Source of the DNA: Torreya grandis
Taxonomy: Eukaryota > Streptophyta > Pinopsida > Cupressales > Taxaceae
Direction: 5' to 3'
Length of the DNA: 64,000 nt
Assembly (NCBI GenBank): GCA_037957365.1
Contig: JARHVA010000002.1
Span: forward strand, 2,066,001 to 2,130,000
Shown here: positions 1-11,104 of the stretch, piece after piece
Layout: every line of letters begins with the position of its first letter
Position numbering within the stretch: position 1 is the stretch's first letter
Notes under the pieces: model-generated
Databases searched by the model: none
What the model saw: the letters and a program-made list of their open reading frames with translations, nothing else
What the model was told of the DNA's origin: nothing
Made by a program: the position numbers and the translations under genes

Positions 1-990
1 AAATAAAAAATGAATGAGGACAGTATGTAAGAAATCCTATCTAAGCTAGTAAAAGCTAAATTTTGGTGGAGCTTCTAATAAATATATTATAGAATTGAGA
101 GTAAGTTGTATCATAATAGATCACATAGTAAATATGGTGGTCTTTAGAGCTACCTACTATGGTCTAAATTGTAATAATGTTACAGAAAGAGTGGGTTTGA
201 TTAAGGCGTTGGAGTTGGAAATAATTCATTGAGTCCTCTACCTTAAGGTGGAAGGGGATTATAAAAGACTTAATAATGGATCCAGTAAAGGAACTATGAA
301 ATACTAGAGACTTTAATTTCTCATTAAGGATATTAAAAAATTAGAGAAGACTTTACACAATGTAAGGTACAAACATTGTTACATAAAAAGTAAAAGGAAA
401 ACACTTGGCCTATCGATCATGACATTTGGGAAAAGAAATAAATATTGAAGGAAATGAAAAGAATATGTTGAGATATCAGTAGTACAATGAGCTCAATAAA
501 TTGTCTATTAAAATGGGGCCTAAATGCAGAAACCCGCCCATAGTGATTCATTAAAGTGATGTTCACAATGTTCAAGATGATAGTCAAAGAGTTAATCATT
601 ATTTGATATTTTTATAAAATGCTCTTGAGACTAATTGAATTACGCTTCATTTATTTCCTTTTGGTTCTAAAATTTAATAATAAAAAGTAGACATGCATGA
701 TCCTAAAGTATAAATATACATGTTTGCTTTCTATAAAATCATGTGTGCTTGATTTCAATTAAAAAAACATACATGATAAAAGTAAGCATGAAAAATCATC
801 CATGCATGATAAAAGTAAGCATGTAAAATCATGCATGCATGATTAAAATAAAGCATAAAAATATTATAAGTTATTTTTAGAGTGCATGCATGAAAATTTT
901 GAATTTTCTTTTTAGAATTCATGCAAATTATGCACGTTTGTTTTAGAAATCATGAAAAGGTAGGATTGAAAAAGAAAAGAACAAAGAAAG
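1..990. other. No recognised gene
   Basis: AT-rich sequence with short repeats such as catgcatga and aaaatcatgcatg around 700-930. I see no coding frame of convincing length or composition. It may be the downstream part of the CACTA element whose transposase follows on the minus strand, but no terminal inverted repeat was found. Confidence 0.5.
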
Positions 991-1000
991 TCAATTTTTT

Positions 1001-1003
<3 letters not shown>

Positions 1004-1048
<45 letters not shown>
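1004..1048. repeat. (TA)n microsatellite
   Basis: An uninterrupted TA dinucleotide run of about 45 bases. It lies within the downstream end of the CACTA transposase relic. Confidence 0.95.
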
Positions 1049-1049
<1 letters not shown>

Positions 1050-3334
1050 TTGTTATAAATTCAACATGTAATTTGGAGATATTTGAGATTAATACATTTT
1101 TTACTTGGAAAAAAAAATCAGAATTAGATCCTTGTAGCTTTGGTAATTGATTAGAAAACCTATTCAACACTTTCATGTACCACTCTAGCTATAACATCCA
1201 CCTTAGGTTAGAAACACCAACTAAGTTAACATTTTCCACCAAATGAACCAATAGGTGCACTTGAGAATCAAATAAACTAACTATAAATTCATTATCATAC
1301 ATGCACACAATTTCAACAATCTCATATCTCATAGCTTGTACCTTGGACAAGACAATCTCCTTTAATGTCAACGACCTTAAATTTTTTGAAAGAAGATGTA
1401 AAGCCTCACACAGGGAACATGAAAGGCATATGTCTTGACTCAACACAAGAGAAAATATATGATGTCACATAATTAATAATTATATTACAAGTACGTTATA
1501 CAGATCAAGATAAATAAGTAGGATATAAATTGTGTTGGAGATAAAAAAAAGTATTATATGACATAACTTTGTTATATTGTGTCAATTGTGTGTTTTAAGA
1601 TGAGTTATTTGACCATCAATAGTGAATGTACATTTTAAATTTGAGCCATAGTTACATGGTGTCTTTGACATGAATTTATTCACAATTTATTTATACTTCT
1701 TTATTAAGACCCATTCATGTTTTGGGCCCGTAACAATATTTTTTCATCTTGTTTGTGACGTGTCTCTATATAGACTCATAACATTCTTAGATGTGTGCAT
1801 TAGATCTAGGAGACACTTGATATCCAAAAAGATAACTAATAAAAAACTATGAAATAGAGACAATTTTTTCATCCCATCAAACATCATAACATTGCTTCCA
1901 CCATTTATTTCAACTTCCTTAGTTTTGCAACACTATAACCACTTTGTAGTTGAAAAACGCAATGGAGCTTCCTTGTTTTTTATGTTTTTATTATAGATTT
2001 TTTTTGTGGACATGAAATATATGGGCCATTTACAAGAACTGTATATGACTGTCATAGACATATTTTTTGTTTTCTTTTTCCCATCTCCATTATAGCTATT
2101 CACCACACCTTGAACACTTATATTTTCCTTTTGTTGTAAGATCTGAGTATCCTACAAGTTATTGATAATCATGATTTATCAAGACTAATATACCATACAT
2201 TGTAAATTTTATTTTTCCAAATGGTCTTGATACATCACACATTTTCACATAATTCCATAAAAGTCAAAGCTCATCTATAAGGGGCTCTAAATAGATGTCA
2301 TTATTTTTAGTTTGAAGTTTTCTAGGTTTAAGTACGACTAACATGGGAAGATATTATCTTATCATACACCATACGTGGATGTCACAATTAATTAAAACAA
2401 CCAACAAAATTGATTAGCTTATTGAGATTTTAGAGCGAGGATTCAATCCATCTGGAGCTAGGACAAACCTTACATAGTGCTCTTCATTTCATAACTTTGT
2501 AGGACACATGTTCATGATGTGTTTCATAGTTTTATAGTCATTGGGTATTCATATGACTCCATTTTTTCTCTTGTTTTGACAATTCCATGTTATTAAGGCT
2601 GAAAATGACTTGTAATGGAAAAGATGTTGCAACCTAATGACATTTGGCTAATGCAAAACCTTATTAAGAATTATAAAGCTATGGATGATTTTTTTTTAAC
2701 AAGGGGATTTGCATTAGGAAAAATTGAGTTATCATACTATTTCATATATAATATGTGGTCATTAATATATGTATTATGAGTTTAATAATCAACACCTAAA
2801 GTTAAAGACATTTTTTTGAGCTTCCCCATCATTCAATGGAATTATTTTTTAGTAAAAAAAAAATATTTCAACAAAACTCATATAATCAGATCATATTTAT
2901 ATATCAATGACAATTAATTAACTATGTCAATGGCACTTGTAAAAAAAAATTAAATTTAAAAATAAATATAGTAAGTCATGCAAATGTTCAACCATTTAAA
3001 TCTTTCCTTTTAATTCCATCAAGGCCAATGTGGTAGTTATTGATGTCTTCATAACATACTTGCCTCAAATAATGGAGTCCCAACATATTTTTTTATAAAT
3101 TCAAGTTCTATGTACTAAATTTTTTTAAGCTTGATGTTCATAGTTAATGTCATCACCATCTTGAGAAGGATTGAACATGTTATTATCCACTATTTCATTG
3201 ACATATTTTTCGAAGTCATTAGCATCTATATCATTGATAATTCATCATGTTGTAAAACCACTTGCCAACATCATTTGTATCTTGATAAATCATTGGAGTG
3301 CAATGATTTTGAGGAAAACTATCTAATTCGATGA
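1005..3334 (-). pseudogene. CACTA (En/Spm) Tnp2-type transposase relic
   Basis: Read on the minus strand from high to low coordinates, the pieces follow the order of plant CACTA Tnp2 transposases. An acidic N-terminal stretch lies near 3330-3130. A segment with LALMELKGKFKW, resembling the conserved LM-LK---W block, is near 3070-2960. The core block with RFVLAPDGLNPRSKIS is near 2480-2420, followed by NDIYLEPLIDEL near 2310-2270 and a C-x2-C pair (KCSRCGE) near 2120. A domain matching DUF4218, with QVHLLVHLVENV and LRWML, lies at 1446-1189 and continues in another frame to about 1060. Many stops and frame changes interrupt it, so no functional protein is possible. In intact elements this enzyme cuts element ends carrying CACTA termini; I found no such termini here. 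Assignment is by motif recall and the order of blocks, not by a search. Confidence 0.72.
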
Positions 3335-3349
3335 GAGTTTGTCTCCTCT

Positions 3350-3987
3350 AAAATTTATGTCTCTTTATCCAAGGACTCCTTGAGCTGTTCTCTACAATGT
3401 CTTTATATGTTTTTTGGATGCAAGTGTTAGATTAAGATGACACATAGACCATACATATTAAGAACATTCATCGTGTACCTAAAAGACATGAATAAATAAA
3501 TTAATGTTCAATCCATATATTGAATAATCTTTACATCAAAATAAAATTAAAATTTTGTTTCGAAAAAGTATCTACTAAGAAATAAATGATGGTACATGTA
3601 TTTATTTATTTATTTAAATTTTATTTATATCTTTAATATTTTTAAAATAGTACAATAAAACAATTAATCTAAGATCTTATACTGTCATTAGTAGAATCTT
3701 TAATGTACTTTGAATTCTTATTTTATAAAGATAATAAATGAGTAGTTATTCCTCGATATTGATATCCATAAATGTTTCAATCATATAATATTTATGTAAA
3801 ATTCATGACATTTTTTCTTAGTACACTCAACAAATTGAGAATTTAGAAATTAAATAAGCCTTACAACCTAAAAAATTATTTATAAATCTAGTAATTTTCT
3901 TAAATGTATGTGACCGATCATTTAAGTATGTGTGATCATGTATCTCACACACATTCCACCATGCATCCTTGTTTGTTTGATAGTTTT
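3350..3987. other. No recognised gene
   Basis: AT-rich non-coding sequence between the CACTA relic and the family E LTR. No repeat partner elsewhere in the window was noticed. Confidence 0.5.
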
Positions 3988-4424
3988 TGTTGGAGTGGTC
4001 ATGTTCACATCAGCTAGTGGTTTAAGTTATTTTCAAATTAGTTTTCTCTTTATCTGTGCTCAAACCCATTCACAATGTTAAGCTTGATTTGAAGTTTTGT
4101 TATACTAGTTGGATTATTTTTCTATATGTACACAAAAAATATTGTGGTGCACATATTTATACAATTATTTATATTTAGGTTGATCACAATAATCAAACAA
4201 TTGTTTTGAAACCAAATGAATAACCTATTTAGTAGGCACTCCTTGTACTTATTCATGATGGTAGGAAGAAAAAGCTCCAAATTGTACATTCACCTTGAAA
4301 TAAAATAATGAGAGACCTTTTATGCATAATGTTTGACTAATTATTATGTGCAATGGTATTAAGGTTTTGATAATAATGTATGAGAGAGATCATGGATGGA
4401 TGAGAAGCATTCTCAATTCTACCA
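3988..4424 (+). repeat. LTR of non-autonomous family E (copy a)
   Basis: Begins TGTTGGAGTGGTCATG and ends near ctcaattctacca. The same sequence occurs at 35157-35607 and 44085-44523. Directly downstream, TGGTATTAGAG resembles the initiator-Met-tRNA primer site, so this is a 5' LTR by structure. No matching 3' LTR follows in the expected orientation, so this copy is truncated or rearranged. Confidence 0.75.
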
Positions 4425-4560
4425 TGGTATTAGAGGAGACTCCCCAATTATAGCTTCGTTGATTGTTTAACACCTTGAGGATTTAATCTGAGTTTTTTGA
4501 TTTGACTATACAAGCCTATACGGATAGGTAGAGGCTAATTTTGTTGGATGTAAAACTATT
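4425..4560 (+). mobile_element. Primer site and leader of family E, truncated
   Basis: The stretch starts with TGGTATTAGAGGAGACTCC. It stays alignable to the leader of the complete element at 35608-35720 up to about 4555, where similarity stops. It marks the break point of this copy. Confidence 0.65.
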
Positions 4561-4849
4561 GGTCAAATTTGAACCCATCACATCCCATCAAAGGGATCCA
4601 AACCAATCATAGAAGTCTGTAAAAAAAATGGCCATAAAAAATGTAAAATCCAAAAATTGTGTGATACTTCAAAAGTGTATAGTCATTATTAAAAAGACAA
4701 AAGAAGGGTGAGGTATAAAAATCCATGTCACTCAATCCTATCATCTTAGGCTCTAGACCATCTGTGCCGCTGCCATGTCACTAACTATGTGGAAAGCATT
4801 CTTTGTACAGTGCACCGTCAGCTAAGTGGAACCACCTGAAGTGGAAGGT

Positions 4850-5258
4850 CAATATTGAGTCTGACTCTCAAGTGATTGAACAGACAACTACCCACTCCTA
4901 GTCCCACTAAATTATATTAATGGCATTTATGTGACACAAAATTTATAGTCTCACATTTCTACTAAAACTTTAAGTTATTTTAGAAAAATTAGCTAATGCA
5001 TTCTACTAAAACTTATAATTATAACTTGTCAATGCTAATTTGCTCTTCAACTCTGTTAATTGGCACCAATGAAGGCTAAATTCATTTTAATGTGATGCCT
5101 TTGTCATGATTCATGCCAACTACCAATAAGTAATAATGGTAGTACATCATGGCTACTCTGCGTGTGGGTAGGGGCTTAAGCCTTAGACTTAGAAAGTTAG
5201 CGCTACTCTAGTCTCTCACTGCTCAGTACTCTATCTCTCACAAATCACAAATTCACAA
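4850..5258 (+). repeat. Inverted repeat arm, left
   Basis: This block, including aactacccactcc, catttctactaaaactttaag and tactctatctctcac, recurs in inverted orientation at 7309-7700. Part of it (about 4870-5030) also recurs in direct orientation near 27540-27690. It appears to be a terminal or subterminal repeat of a DNA element, but no short duplication was resolved. Confidence 0.65.
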
Positions 5259-5724
5259 GGTGAAGGCATTTCTAATGCTCTACAAGATTTTTTATCCATT
5301 AAAGTTCAAACCAGTTGGATTTATAGCGTGAAAGGTTGTTTATAGACTTTGGAGATTGATTGCAATCTGTAGATTTAGGTAATTACTAAACCTCCCCAAT
5401 TTTTTAATCAAGTAAATGAAAAGGAAGTGTTATGATGGCCATTGGCGATATGGAATTTTGGAAAGAAGTTTTTAGAGAGGGTTTTATCTTAGACTCATAA
5501 CATAATTTTAGGGTTTAATCTAGCTAAGATTTTCTTTAGTAAATTAGGGTAATTAATTATTTTAAAACCAAAAAAATACAGAGTTGTGTAGGGTTTATAA
5601 ATTTATCTTGAATATAGATTTTGGGTATTTTGATTTGAGTTTGAAATTATGAATATATATTTTTCATTTTTATATACATTAAATTACCAATCTTAGAGTA
5701 AATTAGAATTATAAATATATATAA

Positions 5725-5729
<5 letters not shown>

Positions 5730-5781
<52 letters not shown>
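5730..5781. repeat. (TA)n microsatellite
   Basis: Pure TA run of about 52 bases inside a copy of the AT-rich unit. Confidence 0.95.
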
Positions 5782-5784
<3 letters not shown>

Positions 5785-6001
5785 TTATGAGACCAAATTC
5801 AATCTCACTTAAAGGGTGTTGAGTGCTGACAGGTACAATTTTGGGTATTTTGAAAGCTTTTGTTTATATTATATATAAGTAGTTTCATTTTTATATATGT
5901 TTACAATACTAATTTACAGTGAACTATGAATATATATTTTTCATTTATATATATATGTATATTACTAATTTGCAATGAATATATATATAATATATTTTAA
6001 A

Positions 6002-6012
<11 letters not shown>

Positions 6013-6071
<59 letters not shown>
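6013..6071. repeat. (TA)n microsatellite
   Basis: Pure TA run of about 59 bases, again inside the AT-rich unit and followed by tttataatactaattt. Confidence 0.95.
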
Positions 6072-6076
<5 letters not shown>

Positions 6077-6265
6077 ATACTAATTTGAAGTGAATATGTA
6101 TGTATATATAAAAAATAAAATAAAATATATATTTATTTTATATATATAGTTTCATTTTTATGAGACCAATTTAAGTGTAAATTACCAATCTCAATTCTCA
6201 CTGTAAATTAGTATTATAAATATATAAAACTACTCACTATAATCACGAATCTCACAGTAAATTAG

Positions 6266-6267
<2 letters not shown>

Positions 6268-6352
<85 letters not shown>
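6268..6352. repeat. (TA)n microsatellite
   Basis: The longest TA run in the window, about 85 bases. It follows a copy of the unit ending in cacagtaaattagt. Confidence 0.95.
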
Positions 6353-6356
<4 letters not shown>

Positions 6357-7182
6357 TGAAATAATATAAACTATTCTATGTAATGCATGGTGAACTGCAT
6401 GTAAACTATTATGTGTACACACTATAAACTTTTAAAGTTCACCCTTCTTTTGTCATTTTAATAATGATTATGAAATTCTTAATTGTCACGCAATTTATGG
6501 ATTAAGTTTTTTTATGACCATTTTTTAATATGGATTTCATAGCAGGTTCGAACTCCAGATCACTTAAACAGGCTGTGATGAGTTCAAATATTTTTGTTCA
6601 CCTTTCATCTTTCACTCATCAATAACGAGTCAACACTATGTCACAATTGCTAGTCGCCATGTAGGTAGTGAAAGGCAATAGCGTGACACCTAGTTAGTAG
6701 TCATAGGGATGGGCTAAAGCCTAGGACCAACTGATGGGGATTTTTAAAGCTCACCCTTCTTTTATCATTTTAAAATCTAAGTGTGAATTATCAATCTCAA
6801 TTTTTACTATTAATTAGTATTATAAATATATAAAACCACTCAATGTAATTATCAATCTCACAATAAATTAGTGATTGTACGAAAATATATATATATATAT
6901 ATAATCACTAGTCAAATTTGAACATGTCCTAGCCCTTCTAAGTTGATGTAATAAGTATACACTTTCCCTTATAAATTTACAATAACAATAAATGAGTTGT
7001 ATTACTTCATTTTTATAACACCAATCTCCCTTTGAATTAGTATTTTAAATATATATAATAGTATTAAATTCTATATAGTTTTATTTATATATATTTATAA
7101 TACTAATTTAAAGTGAGATTGGTCTCATTTATATATGTTTATAAGACTAATTTAAAGTGATTGGAATTTGGTTTTATAAAAC

Positions 7183-7265
7183 TGTGTGTGTGCGTGTGTG
7201 CATGCGTGCGTGTGCGTGTGCGTGTGCGTGTGCGTGTGCGTGTGCGTGTGCGTGTGCGTGTGCGT

Positions 7266-7316
<51 letters not shown>
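7183..7316. repeat. Compound (TGTGCG)n / (TG)n microsatellite
   Basis: About 80 bases of a hexanucleotide array (TGTGCG) lead into about 40 bases of pure TG. The tract is strictly alternating purine-pyrimidine with many CpG steps. Open frames here encode only His-Thr, Arg-Thr or Cys-Ala/Cys-Val dipeptide runs and are not genes. Confidence 0.95.
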
Positions 7317-7319
<3 letters not shown>

Positions 7320-7700
7320 TTGTGACTTATGAGAGATAGAGTATCCATAAGCCTGCAGTTGTGCCTCCACAGTCCACTTCCAATAACCATCAACCCACCA
7401 CCATTATTAATTATTGATAGTTGTCAATGTATTAAAATGAATTTAGCAAATTATTTGGGCTACCAATGTCGACTGATAGAGTGGAAGAGTAAATTAGCAA
7501 TGTCAATTGGTAATGACCATTGACAAGGTACAATCACAAGTTTTAGCGAAATGCATTAACCAATTTTTTTTAAACAATTTAAAGTTTTAGCAGAAATGTG
7601 GGACTAAAAATTTCATGTCACCTAAATGCCATTAATGGAATTTTGTGCAACTCAAAGTGGGTAGTTGTTACTTGTTAACTTGTTTGTTCATTCACCTTCC
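7309..7700 (-). repeat. Inverted repeat arm, right
   Basis: Reverse complement of 4850-5258. Shared landmarks read on the minus strand are aactacccac, catttctgctaaaactttaaa and tactctatctctcat. The TG microsatellite begins at the inner edge of the arm. A related block in the opposite orientation lies at 27460-27690, beyond the hAT relic, so this arm may also be one end of that element. Confidence 0.65.
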
Positions 7701-8110
7701 TGAATGTAAATCACCAATCTCGATTCTTATTGTAAATTAGTATTATAAATATATAAAATCAATCTCACTGTAATTATCAATCTTATAATAATTTTGTATT
7801 ATAAATATATATATATATATATATAATTTTATTTTTATATATATTTGTAAGACTAATTTAAAGTGAGAATTATAAGAGTAATTTAAAGTGAGATTGGTCT
7901 CATAATATATATAATTTAATATTATTATATATATATATTTAAAATATTAATTCAAAGGGAGATAACATTTTGAATTTTGGAAATGATTTTAAACCCTTAT
8001 CATTATAAATTAATAAAACATAAAGTTTTTTATTGAGATTAGAATGATTTTGGAAAGAATTTTAAATCCTAATCCTGATATTACACTCTGGTATATGGAA
8101 TTTATTTATG

Positions 8111-8130
8111 TTTTTTTTTTTTTTTTTTTT
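8111..8130. repeat. poly(T) tract
   Basis: Twenty consecutive T residues upstream of the hAT transposase relic. Confidence 0.9.
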
Positions 8131-8388
8131 ATTGAGTAGATATAAATTGTGAGAAAATAGCTTTTATTGGTAATCCTAATAATGATAAAAAATAACTATC
8201 ACTTGCTAATGTATTTTGTATCCCTAAAGATTCTAATCAATAATTTTAGTCTAAAAATAAAGACTTTGATGTTCATTTGTATGAATAAAACTATGAATCA
8301 TATGGAGAACAAATTCAAGAAGAGGAACAAGTATAAAAAAATAGAAAAAACATTCAAGTTCAAGTAGAAAACAAAATTTCCATAGGCT

Positions 8389-8662
8389 TATGTTGTAAAA
8401 GACTACAATGGTGTTGAAAGGATAAAATGTTCTTAGTGTGTAAAATATAAGAGAGAAACTCCATTTGCTAAAGATGAAAGTACCGCCCTTCAAATCAGTG
8501 GTTTAAGAATGCATGCAGAATCTGAGCCTCATAAATTTATTTTCTAACTTTTGGAGGGAGAAAACAAATGAAGTAGTATTCTAATTACCAAACATGTAAA
8601 ACTAATGGTGACACTAAGAAGGAGAGAATCATATATGTGATAGAAAATATGTATTTTGTTAT
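8389..8662 (+). pseudogene. hAT-type transposase relic, N-terminal part
   Basis: The frame reads a zinc-finger-like segment, KDYNGVERIKCS-stop-C, then KRETPFAKDESTALQIS and LRMHAESEPHKF. This matches the N-terminal BED/TTF-like finger of hAT transposases of the KIAA1586/ZNF862-like type, with C-x2-C and H-x5-H spacing. In-frame stops (one inside the finger, another after KFIF) show it is dead. The frame ends at the N1 insertion point, after GTTAT at 8658-8662. It resumes at 24485 with codons that read on smoothly (MYFVT then IYVLPLELYKSICDLN), which supports one gene split by the insertion. Confidence 0.75.
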
Positions 8663-10817
8663 TGTTGACCATTTTTTGCCCAACATGCCAAAAAAAATTG
8701 GTCCCCCTCTGCCCCTACTATGCTAGGCCATTTTCATTTTTTGATTTTGCATGAATCTGGTGATTTCTACAGACTCTGCAGGTTCTAGCGATTTATACGA
8801 ACTCAGCAGGTTAGTCCTTTGGTGCATGAAGGATCAGTTTAGAGAGTTTCAGGTTTTACAAGGCTTCTTCAGGCTCTGGTCTGAAGGAAATCACAAAAAA
8901 ATTGGTGTCTTTGAACCATTAAACCAGTTCAAGGCCTTGGTTCAATGTTTAAAGTTCATCGGCACTTGGTTCAACCTTGGTTTAACACTTCGGCTGGTTT
9001 AATCAGCCTTAGTTCAATGCCTGGTTCATCGCTTCAAGCTCAGCACAAAGTTCATCACCATTTGGTTCAATGATTGGTTCAACCACTTGATTCATCGGCG
9101 TGTAGCTTTGAACTGTTAAACCAGTTTAACCAATTGGTTCATTCGACATCAGTTCAGTGGCTTCCAGTTCAACCAAACAGTTCAAAAGCTTAAGTTTAAT
9201 GGCATTAGCGTGTAGTGGTTGAACCGTTGAACTAATTGAACTGTTAAACCAATTTTGGTTTAACGGCTTGGTTCAAGGGTGTGCCCTACAACCAAAGGGC
9301 AGTTTGAGATCCAAATGCCCTTGCGGAGGGAAAGAAGACCAAAAAAGCTTAAGGACACAATCGAAGGTCTAGAAGCCCTTGCAAAGGGTAGTTCAAGGTT
9401 TGGAAGCCCTTGTAGAGGGCAGAAAGAGCTTCAAAGACCCTGAACGATAAAGGCAAAGACCGAGACAATTCTTGTGGACTTTTTATCTATAGGAAAAGCC
9501 CAAAACAAAAGACCCACAGGAAAAAGGCTACAAAAAAGCTTGATGACTTTTGTCGAGGATGGTGACGTCCTGAAAGCCATCAATTTTAAGTAAATGAACT
9601 AGCCATTGGGTGATGGTCGTACGGATGTCAAATTTAACATAGTGAAGTAGCTATTGTTTTTGAACTACCAGAGCGCCAACCATGTGAAGAGAGCCCAAGG
9701 AATGTAGCGACCCGCCAGAAGATCACCCTTGAGGGTTGAAAGAGCAGGAAGAAGACAAGGAGCAAAAATGATAAAGCATTCAAGTGGCGAAGAGATGGAG
9801 AGTTATTGTAGATGAGCGGTGCGACCTACTTTTCTCCAAGTTGGCATTGATGAGGGGACAAACTGTAGTCTGTTTATAGAAAAGAGGTGCAACCATGCCC
9901 TTACATTAATGCTTGAATGCCAAAGTCAATTTTAGTGATGGTACAACATGGTTCTAGTAGGCCTCTTCTGAAGGATGACATCATTAACAGTGGCTTTCCT
10001 CTTCTCGATGTGTTCAGTGCACATGGGCCACTTGCAGAAAAGAGTGCCAAAATCTTTCCTAGGAAGCACCAAGTTGCTCTTCCTCTTTCTATAAATTGTA
10101 AACTTCTCTTTTGAGAAAGGGATCCACTCTCAGCCTTAAGGCAAAACTCTGCCCAAAAATCTCTCAGGCTTGTAAGGCAGAGCTCTGCCAGAATTTTACC
10201 TTGAATCAAAACATAGCATTTTTACCTCCATTCTGAGTTTTGCATCTTTAGTATGTGTCTATGCATTTGATTATGTGTTAAGTCATTTTCTTAGTGCTTT
10301 TGCAGAATGATTGCAGCATGGCTGGTGCATTTTTGAGTTTCCTTTTATAGGTCTGTCAGAAGTGTCCCTAGAGGAGTGTAGGTGAAGTGGATAGGTTATT
10401 GTATTGTGTCCCACAATGCCTCTATTAGTTATTTCCTCTCTGTATCTCCACAGACCCCTGACCCACTAATGCAGAAGGTTTTCTCACTTTAGATGAAGTG
10501 TATAGGCGCTTCCTTTTGGTGAAAAGTGTATATTTAGGCTGGGTGGATCACATTTTCTGGTGTATCACCTTTTCCCTTTTTAGGTTAGGTTCTATTTTTA
10601 GCATCTCTCTCTCCCTTTTCATCCCCCCTTTTACATTTTTTTTGTTAGCAGTAGGAGAAACCAGGGCCTAAATGATACATTAGAGGGAGCTAGCCCTTAT
10701 CTAGAGACTCTCCCCTCCAACTTCGTTGGTCCCACAGGTGAGAGGGGAGTTTCCATTATTGTGTGAAGAAGGCAGGAGCTCAGCCTCCTGCCAAGGGTGC
10801 AATCTTCTATGTCAACA
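8663..10817 (+). repeat. 5' LTR of N1
   Basis: Intact 2155-bp LTR. It holds a GGTTCAA/TTGAACC motif cluster at 8911-9277, then GCCCTT/AAGGGC repeats at 9285-9430. A conserved end follows, with tcatccccccttttac, ggagctagccctt and tgccaagggtgcaatc. Its partner is the split LTR at 13275-24484. A diverged relative with the same ends is the solo LTR at 49590-52182. Confidence 0.85.
8911..9277. repeat. GGTTCAA/TTGAACC motif cluster in the N1 5' LTR
   Basis: Well over ten copies of GTTCAA or TTGAAC and one-base variants lie in about 370 bp, in both orientations. Some form near-palindromes, such as GGTTCAACC at 8968-8976 and the paired GAACCGTTGAAC near 9230. The equivalent cluster in the 3' LTR is at 17938-18290. 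The variation (gttcaa versus gtttaa) fits C-to-T decay. Confidence 0.8.
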
Positions 10818-10822
10818 GTTTC

Positions 10823-10841
10823 TGGCACACCTGGTGGGACC
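10823..10841 (+). promoter_or_regulatory. Primer binding site of N1
   Basis: TGGCACACCTGGTGGGACC starts five bases after the LTR end. It has the TGG start and position of a tRNA primer site, and resembles those of plant Ty3/gypsy elements. I could not assign the priming tRNA. Confidence 0.6.
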
Positions 10842-11104
10842 AACTAGGACAAGTTGTGTCCAAAGAGTTAAAGAATTTTTGGTGTGTTCTTCAACCGACC
10901 AGCCTTTGGAGGCTTTTGCATCAACACCAATGGTGACTCCGAGTTGAATCAGCTAGTTAAGCAGCCTAGTGCCATCAAAAATCACATTTTTGTATGTATA
11001 ATTCTTTTACACAAAATCATGGGTCTTGTTTTCCTCCATATGACTATGATCAAGCTCAATATTTTCAGAGAATCACCTCAAGTAGCTCTCCTAGTTTCCC
11101 TTCA

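Larger units (their letters stand above)
5600..8000. repeat. Cluster of a reiterated AT-rich unit
   Basis: A unit containing agtgagattggt, attagtattataaatata and caatctcactgtaatt recurs near 5690, 6170-6270, 6770-6870, 7080-7160, 7715-7800 and 7850-7910, on both strands. The same unit recurs at 27000-27500. The long TA tracts of this region sit inside copies of the unit, at its tataaatatata core. Confidence 0.65.

Noticed and set aside
7139..7393. Several overlapping frames encoding His-Thr, Arg-Thr and Cys-Ala/Cys-Val runs
   Set aside because: They are translations of the TG/TGTGCG microsatellite in several frames and both strands.
4425..8000. A complete second family E element starting at 3988
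   Set aside because: No 3' LTR in matching orientation and the leader match ends at about 4555.
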